Positions 59,866 through 64,000 of a stretch of DNA of 64,000 bases are shown here, piece by piece. The stretch comes from Protea cynaroides (Eukaryota; Streptophyta; Magnoliopsida; Proteales; Proteaceae). The notes below the pieces were generated by a model. The model did not search any database and was not told the origin of the DNA. It saw only the letters and a program-made list of their open reading frames with translations. The stretch is taken from assembly GCA_028583415.1 (NCBI GenBank), contig CM053276.1, forward strand, positions 62,043,510 to 62,107,509, written 5' to 3'. A program made the position numbers and the translations under genes. Position 1 is the first letter of the stretch, and each line of letters begins with the position of its first letter.

Positions 59866-61571
59866 CCCGCCCCCAAATTTTGTTTAAAATGGAATATCCA
59901 CCTTGTGATGTTGCTCCATTTTTTCTTCCACCCCGCCCCCCTCCTTTCCCTTTTGAAGGTGTTTGTTCAAGTTTCATTATTATATGTACATATGAAAGCC
60001 ATTATCAAGTTGTATAGACAACATAGTTTTGTAGAAACTACCAGGAGTTGGGAATTCTATTGTTTGGGCTCCCAGATTTTTTCCCCTTAATTATCTGGAA
60101 TTGATTATCTTGAAATTTGTTTCCTTAAACTGTAAAGCAGAACAGTTGTTTGATGAAGATTGCTATGCTGATAAAAGTAGAACTCTTGCATCATTGGTGC
60201 AAGCAACTGCATGCACAATCCATGATTATATTATCGTTTTATTACGTTTTAAAATAATGATGGAAGTCTTGAAAGGATGGATTTTCATTTTTTCAAAGAA
60301 TAGTAACTAAATATGTTCTGCACTGTTAATGAGTCCTATTCGTAAGCTAGCAACTTGAATCAGAGTATAATTATAATGGCAGACTAGAAGAACTAATGAG
60401 ACTGCGTGAGTTAGCCAAGCAAGTGGTCTTTAGACCTCGAATTTGTTTTGGAAATTCTATATTGTGATTGGTCTTTGAGAATTCACCTTTGTATTGGTTG
60501 GGGGTTCTAGCTGATTTGTCAGGGCTAGTTTCATGTGTACTGGGTTGGCGGTCCTGCAGAGGGTTGGTTATGTTGTTCTTGTGCTTCTATGTCTTTATAT
60601 TACTATGTACTTCTATGATCTTTTCCATCAATAAAATCATGTTATTTATATAAAAAAGGATGTTCTGCATGTTGCTTTGCAGGTTTAACTAATTTGGAGA
60701 GCTTGAACTTAGATTCGTGTAAGATTGGTGATGAGGGTCTTGTTAATTTGGCAGGTCACTTGTTGTACTTTCCTTCTTTTGATTCTGTTTCTCTCATTTT
60801 ATTTCTATTGCATTTTCATTAGAAATTCAGATATCAATTGGGAATGTTTTTAGAAACATAATTTCCAATAATGTGCTTCTTTCCACTTAGTTAAATTTCT
60901 CCAAAAGTGTGATTGCCTCTACATACTTCGCAGCCTCACTGCCCGTATGAGTGTATGCATGCTGTGTTCGTGGCAACATGTTTTAGCGTCTGAAATCTCC
61001 CTGTTGTGAAGAAGGGTGTATGACAAAGAGACTATTACTTTATGCCTTATGGTTGTCGCCTGTATTTCTTTCTGCACTGAATTTGCAAAAAGGGTTATGA
61101 TGTGCTTAATTTATATTCTGGTAGTCTTGTACTCTGAAAGCAGTGGACATGCTTCGTGTTACTGATGATTTTAGTAGCAACTTGCACAATCCATGTGATG
61201 AGTTCTTGTATTCCCAAAGGTAGCCAAAAATTTATGGGATTTGGATTGATTAACTGGGCTCATTTATGGGAGGCTGTTGAGGGCACTCCCAGTGGTAGCC
61301 TGATAAGTTGTCCAACCATGGTTTTATTATAGCTAAATATATTACAAATTTCTGCATATCTGCACATGTTATTGCCATGCAATAAGCCTAGCTAGTGGCT
61401 AGTTTTTATGCCCCTTCGAGAAATTTATTTATTTATTATTTGGTTTGGGGTGGGTTATTGGTGTATGGAGATAATGATTATTATTATTTATAAGCTCAGG
61501 TCTTCCGCACTTGAGAAGTTTGGAGTTGTCCGACACTGAAGTTGGAAGCGCTGGGCTCCGCCATCTCTCTG
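43537..61571 (+). CDS. Leucine-rich repeat protein (11 coding exons, 3' end outside)
   Basis: Eleven exons encode the first 396 residues of a plant LRR protein. The start MGGACSRKRDQQ fits N-myristoylation on Gly2 with a nearby Cys5 for palmitoylation, suggesting a membrane-attached cytosolic protein. A leader (residues 1-110) contains RVKCPSLMELCIHRTCE and LPRDISQQIFNELVY. From about residue 125 there are about eleven LRRs of 24-25 residues of the L-x-SL-x-L-x-x-C-x-I-x-D-x-GL type (AMN1-like, also found in F-box proteins), but I see no typical F-box. I recall an Arabidopsis LRR family protein of similar layout, about 600 residues long, so roughly one third is still to the right. Exons 4-11 all begin and end in phase 1. 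The biochemical role is unknown. Confidence 0.85.
43826..43954 (+). CDS. LRR gene coding exon 2
   Basis: 43 codons, DIDNYSTFSMLPRDISQQIF to SFRDCAIQ. Acceptor aacag, donor ccag/gtaata. Phase 0 on both sides. Confidence 0.85.
44060..44267 (+). CDS. LRR gene coding exon 3
   Basis: 208 bp, DICLGEYLEAKDSWMDAIS to DHGLQHIS. It contains the first two repeats (SLLSVDLSGSDVTDSGLVLL and NLQALTFNYCGQISDHGL). Acceptor ttttgcag; leaves phase 1. Confidence 0.9.
46911..47041. repeat. 74-bp tandem duplication within the LINE
   Basis: ccccaaagtgactaat with cactccaagagggtgccaat and the following bases occurs from 46911 and again from 46985. It duplicates the LWLDNWHPLGV part of the LINE protein. Confidence 0.85.
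48201..48209. repeat. 9-bp target duplication (left)
   Basis: attacaccc, repeated at 49470-49478; both lie in the RT reading frame of the LINE. Confidence 0.85.
48210..49469. mobile_element. Non-autonomous Mutator-like element, tctcgg-rich
   Basis: A 1.26-kb insertion in the LINE with a perfect 9-bp duplication (attacaccc), the Mutator hallmark. The ends are imperfect inverted repeats (aaggtttaaaatctcgg and, reversed, catggaataaaatctcgg). Sub-terminal parts are packed with tctcgg/ccgaga words, including a near-perfect palindrome at 49212-49235. Weak open frames only; no transposase seen. Confidence 0.7.
49470..49478. repeat. 9-bp target duplication (right)
   Basis: attacaccc, identical to 48201-48209. 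Confidence 0.85.
49521..50956 (+). mobile_element. L1-type LINE, 5'-truncated, plus strand
   Basis: Flanked by aaggtcatcaac (49509-49520 and 50957-50968) and ending with aataaatgatcgaagcatt and a poly(A) run. The coding remnant matches the C-terminal third of plant LINE proteins: FFWAGPSLQRIIHYTAWDSI, KPKNEGGLEVKKIRDMNTAA and later HIWKERNNRIF. It is inserted into the older minus-strand LINE, within its RT frame. Confidence 0.9.
51238..51384 (+). CDS. LRR gene coding exon 4
   Basis: 147 bp (49 codons), LSNLTSLSFKKNSAITAQGM to GGLIHLK: two LRRs. Acceptor ttttcag, donor aaag/gtatat, phase 1 to phase 1. Confidence 0.9.
51385..51930 (+). other. LRR gene intron 4
   Basis: 546 bp, GT-AG, with a short (tag)n/(gta)n run near 51640-51658. 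No insertion recognised. Confidence 0.8.
51931..52005 (+). CDS. LRR gene coding exon 5
   Basis: 75 bp, LLKLESLNIRCCKCITDADM to KPLS: one LRR of 25 residues. Acceptor caacag, donor tcag/gtagct. Confidence 0.9.
52371..52411 (+). pseudogene. Decayed duplicate of exon 6, left piece
   Basis: ggcttacaaacttgaaagaa and the following bases to atgcag match the start of exon 6 at 53737-53773 without a mismatch. The acceptor AG before it is lost (ttgtggg). The rest of the duplicate (gaaaagttacaatg, from 53647) lies beyond the TRIM-like insertion. It cannot be spliced as exon 6 is. Confidence 0.8.
52412..52765 (-). repeat. TRIM-like element 3' LTR
   Basis: 354 bp; ends tgttaggcatg at left and cacaacccaata at right. 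Confidence 0.75.
53314..53646 (-). repeat. TRIM-like element 5' LTR
   Basis: 333 bp; ends tgttagggatg at left and cacaaccccaca at right. It lacks a few short stretches present in the other LTR. Confidence 0.75.
53737..53808 (+). CDS. LRR gene coding exon 6
   Basis: 72 bp, LTNLKELQISCRKVTDCGVA and YLK: one 24-residue LRR. Acceptor gtttcag, donor aaag/gtgttt. Confidence 0.9.
54826..55162 (+). repeat. LARD-like element 5' LTR
   Basis: 337 bp. It shares most of 57637-57886, such as the gagattatcggtttatggg, ttactctagagttcttgtta-type and attaatactattgctgagga strings. The last 100 bp have no counterpart on the right. Confidence 0.8.
55487..55712. repeat. 113-bp tandem duplication
   Basis: Two units starting ctcaaatcagaattgttgat at 55487 and 55600, with a few differences between them. 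They lie inside the LARD-like element. Confidence 0.9.
56846..57214. repeat. Minisatellite of 39-42 bp units
   Basis: Repeats of the type ggcccatggctgtggcctgg then gcagcaccatgtgtgtggtc, about eight units of uneven length. Read on the plus strand they encode Cys-rich repeats such as MAHGCGLGSTMC inside a 255-codon frame (56589-57356); the minus strand is also open for 138 codons. The frame has no signal peptide and no wider context, so I treat it as a repeat, not a gene. Confidence 0.85.
57637..57886 (+). repeat. LARD-like element 3' LTR (truncated)
   Basis: About 250 bp collinear with the 5' LTR; the end is missing. A 20-bp insertion (agtatataaatctatctagt region, near 57740) is not in the other LTR. 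Confidence 0.75.
57982..58053 (+). CDS. LRR gene coding exon 7
   Basis: 72 bp, LHKLVLLNMEGCPVTAACLD and SIS: one LRR. Acceptor attgcag, donor tcag/gtcctc. Confidence 0.9.
58054..59550 (+). other. LRR gene intron 7
   Basis: 1.5 kb, GT-AG, AT-rich. No element or coding segment recognised. Confidence 0.75.
59551..59622 (+). CDS. LRR gene coding exon 8
   Basis: 72 bp, LVALSYLNLNRCSLSDAGCE and KFT: one LRR. Acceptor tgtgcag, donor actg/gttagt. Confidence 0.9.
59759..59830 (+). CDS. LRR gene coding exon 9
   Basis: 72 bp, LENLKVLNLGFNNITDKCLV and NMK: one LRR. Acceptor ttttgcag, donor aaag/gtgctc. A (tc)n run begins directly after the donor (59834-59862). Confidence 0.9.
59831..60682 (+). other. 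LRR gene intron 9 with (TC)n run
   Basis: 852 bp. The microsatellite at 59834-59862 sits next to the donor site; a C-rich stretch follows at 59925-59950. Nothing else is recognised. Confidence 0.75.
60683..60754 (+). CDS. LRR gene coding exon 10
   Basis: 72 bp, LTNLESLNLDSCKIGDEGLV and NLA: one LRR. Acceptor ctttgcag, donor gcag/gtcact. Confidence 0.9.
60755..61499 (+). other. LRR gene intron 10
   Basis: 745 bp, GT-AG. No element recognised. Confidence 0.75.
61500..61571 (+). CDS. LRR gene coding exon 11
   Basis: 72 bp, LPHLRSLELSDTEVGSAGLR and HLS: one LRR. Acceptor gctcag, donor tctg/gtaagg. It is the last exon found in the window. Confidence 0.9.
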
Positions 61572-64000
61572 GTAAGGCACCCATCTTCTACTTTGCCCTT
61601 CAATATGATTATTTTTTTTATATCATCCACATATTCAGTACAACTCTGATTCAAATTTCTCTTCCTAGCTTAAAGACTATTATATCCATATATGCATCTG
61701 ATGTTGGAATATTTGTCTCTTCTTTTACAGACCTTTGGTCCTTTATGTAAATGTGGCTGCTCTTGTTTGCTGCTTGTTTCTTTTCTAGAGTATATATTAA
61801 TTTGAAACTCATTTTGATTCCCTTTTGAGCGTTAGGTAGTTTGCTCACTCAAGATCACATGTTCCTAGATAGAGATTAGAAGTGCTAATGAAGGCTGATA
61901 GTTGCAGTAATCAGTAGATAATGGTGGAGGTTTCTAAGGTAGAACTTAGAAGTGTATAGGTTGAATTCCTTGTAGGTGCCTAGGATGGCATGGAACCTCT
62001 TTTATACAAGTCATATATTTTTTGCTGTCTGAATTATTTACAATGGAAAAATTAAAAGTTGTATTATGTCTTTTTTTTTTTTTGCCAAAACATCGATAGG
62101 ACCCATATCCGTCTCTCCGATCTCGTATCTTCTCCCTCTCTACTGTCAACCTGGACCTGGACACTGTTGTCCACAAACCTAACCATGCCAGCCTCAGCCA
62201 ACTCTCCCCCGGACTTGTCCCTGCCTATGGATCCAAGACGCTGCCCTGCAGGCACCCTCCAGGCCGACCGCTCCATCGTTGATGAACCAGCTTGCCAGTG
62301 ACATCATAGCAGGAGAAATCCAGGTGGAGATGGAGAAGACGGCCATTTTAAAATTGTAGTCGCAATCTCTTTCTTGGTATTTTCTTCTCACAGTTTCTTC
62401 TGTTCTTCTAGGGGTTTCCTCAGCACTCACTGTAACGAGCTAGTCTTAGGGCCCAGATCAGGACCTCTGCTCTTTTGAGGTTGAACATTTTGAATGCAAG
62501 ATCGCTACCATGGGTTGTCAACTTTTCCCTAGTTTGTGTGCAAGCTGCTGCATGTCCATTACTGTGCCTGATTTTCATAACGGGAGATGCTGCTGTTTTA
62601 TATGAGATGAGGGGGATTTGGCCGTTCAGTCAATCTTGTGCTTCTGCTAATATTTATGACTTCCTATAACAAGTGTATACTGTTGCCACCCATCTGGAGG
62701 CACAAAAGCAGAAAGGGATGATTCAGATCTGAAGGGATCCATGAGAAAGAGGAATGGAGTTCCTTAATTTGGATTGATGATTTATCCTCGCAAAATTTGG
62801 CCCTTACTTTTTGTCCAGTGACTAAATGCCATGTCTGCAACTATTATCGGGGATGGTTGCTGCCAGGAAAGATCATCAGGGGAGAAGGCGGCATTGGAAA
62901 GATCAAACATTTAGATAACGGACTTCCTATTAATCGCAGACGAAAAATCTTTATGGCAGGACCTGAACTCTTTATACGGCTCTCTAAAAATTGTGACACA
63001 AGAACTCTTTCAGAGAGGACGGAGCGTGAGAGGACCACGACGACGATGATGGGAGATGACCGTTGCGCAGAGTTTCCCCACTTCTTCCCCTTCACTACTA
63101 CCAAAATGGTGGGACTTTGAAAGGAGTGGGTAGGAGAAACATGAAGCTGACAAGGCACCGACAAGAAAAACTTTGGAAATCCAACTTCTCCCACCCCATC
63201 GCAACCAAACAAAACATTTTTTCTATTTCCTCAAAAGTCTGACAACTTTTCCACACTATTGCTTTCCACCTATCAACTCCCCACTATCTAGATGGGGCTT
63301 AGGGTATTGGGTGGATGTTAGGGAGAAGACAAGCAAATCTAACTTGGTTAAATGATTTTATTTTTTTTGCAAGCTGAAAAAATTGGGGACTTTGGTATGA
63401 GATCTTTGCAGAATGTAAGCAATGCCTTGTTCAATGTGGGTTTGGAGGCCGAACAATGAGAAGTTATTTTCATGGGAGGAGGTCACTATCTGCAACTATG
63501 GGGTGGCAACTGATGGGTGCGATTCAAACAAATTTAGGGGCTTACATGGGTTTCAGTTTTGGAGAATTTATCATGAGATTTCACAAGGAGCTTGGTTAGA
63601 ATTGCTGGTAATGGAGCAAGAGTTCTTTTTTGCAAGGATGAGTGGTTGGTAGAGGGGAACTTATGCGATTTACATCCCTGGCTATATAATCTTGTGCCAA
63701 GGGGGCAATGTTGGCTGTGGTCTTTGAGGTAAATGGTGATTCCTTTATTTGGGTTCTGGAATTCAGAAAGATAGATATGGAGCATGAAGTCGATCAATAT
63801 GCTGGTCTCCAAATATTATGATTTTTTTCTCTCCATCTTCTGCAGAAAGCTGGGGACACAGCTTGCATTTGGAAAAGTGCTGACCTTCTGGAGTTCATAT
63901 GTTTGCTCGGATGTTATTGCTAAAGAATTGATGGCAAAGAGGGTTCAAAGCAAGTCAAATTAATAAGCCCTCTTTGCTACATGATCTTAATTCAGTCCAA
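61572..64000 (+). other. LRR gene intron 11 (continues outside)
   Basis: No further LRR exon was found to 64000. The intron holds a C-rich segment at 62090-62300, a poly(T) run at 62070, unexplained short frames at 62797-63212 and a LINE piece at 63400-63790. Confidence 0.6.
63400..63790 (+). mobile_element. LINE C-terminal fragment
   Basis: Pieces in two frames fit plant L1 proteins: WVWRPNNEKLFSWEEV followed by YG, then GNGARVLFCKDEWLVEGNLC and HPWLYNL, the usual 'GdG..v.FW.D.W' region before the end of RT. Too short and shifted to be functional. Its borders are uncertain. Confidence 0.55.

Noticed and set aside
62797..63212. Opposed frames of 107 and 122 codons in intron 11
   Set aside because: No recognisable motif and no LRR pattern, so not taken as the next exon.

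Overview
This window is nuclear DNA of a flowering plant. It shows GT-AG introns, an LRR gene cut into many small exons, Ty3/gypsy and copia-type LTR retrotransposons primed by initiator tRNA-Met, L1-type LINEs, a Tourist-like MITE, Mutator-like short elements and a DUF247 gene relic. A eudicot is likely; the species cannot be read from the sequence.

Layout. 1-861 is the outer part of a minus-strand LTR. 862-7398 holds decayed repeats, a truncated DUF247 pseudogene split by a Tourist-like MITE (3106-3750) and a small Mutator-type foldback element (4860-5101). 7399-36404 is a nest of three related Ty3/gypsy copies with LTRs of about 2.0-2.3 kb and a chromodomain-like pol tail (Tekay/Del-like). 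Copy A (5' LTR 7399-9722) was entered by copy B (10296-22315, both LTRs present, TSD aacat). Further right A is interrupted by the reverse-strand copy D (23420-34670), whose outer LTR ends are both missing. A resumes with late gag, PR and RT (34672-36404) and then stops. 36405-41400 is non-coding. From about 41450 to the right edge lies one gene for a leucine-rich-repeat protein: 11 coding exons are visible (43537-61571) and the 3' part is outside. Its introns are loaded with nested LINEs, a Mutator-like element, a 1.2-kb TRIM-like LTR element, a 3-kb LARD-like LTR element and another LINE piece.

Most interesting biology. All three gypsy copies carry, between the 5' LTR and gag, a gene on the opposite strand (about 425-450 codons, plant-transposon-protein type). 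It diverges from gag across a spacer of about 0.9 kb. It has a candidate leader intron (conserved GTAAGT donor, pyrimidine-rich acceptor just before the ATG). In copy B the spacer contains a block resembling the LTR. The gag/PR boundary carries a conserved candidate intron of 68-71 bp whose removal restores frame and whose retention ends Gag. The LTRs also hold a short conserved reading frame next to a possible splice acceptor. Only copy D has seven copies of an 18-bp core, most of them inside stems whose outer bases differ but still pair.

The LRR gene starts with an MGGxCS motif that suggests N-terminal acylation. Six successive exons are exactly 72 bp, one 24-residue repeat each, all in phase 1. 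The first part of exon 6 exists as a second, decayed copy upstream, split by the TRIM-like element.

No retrotransposon copy in this window is intact: all have stops or frameshifts. All similarities were judged by eye, with no database search, alignment program or expression data.
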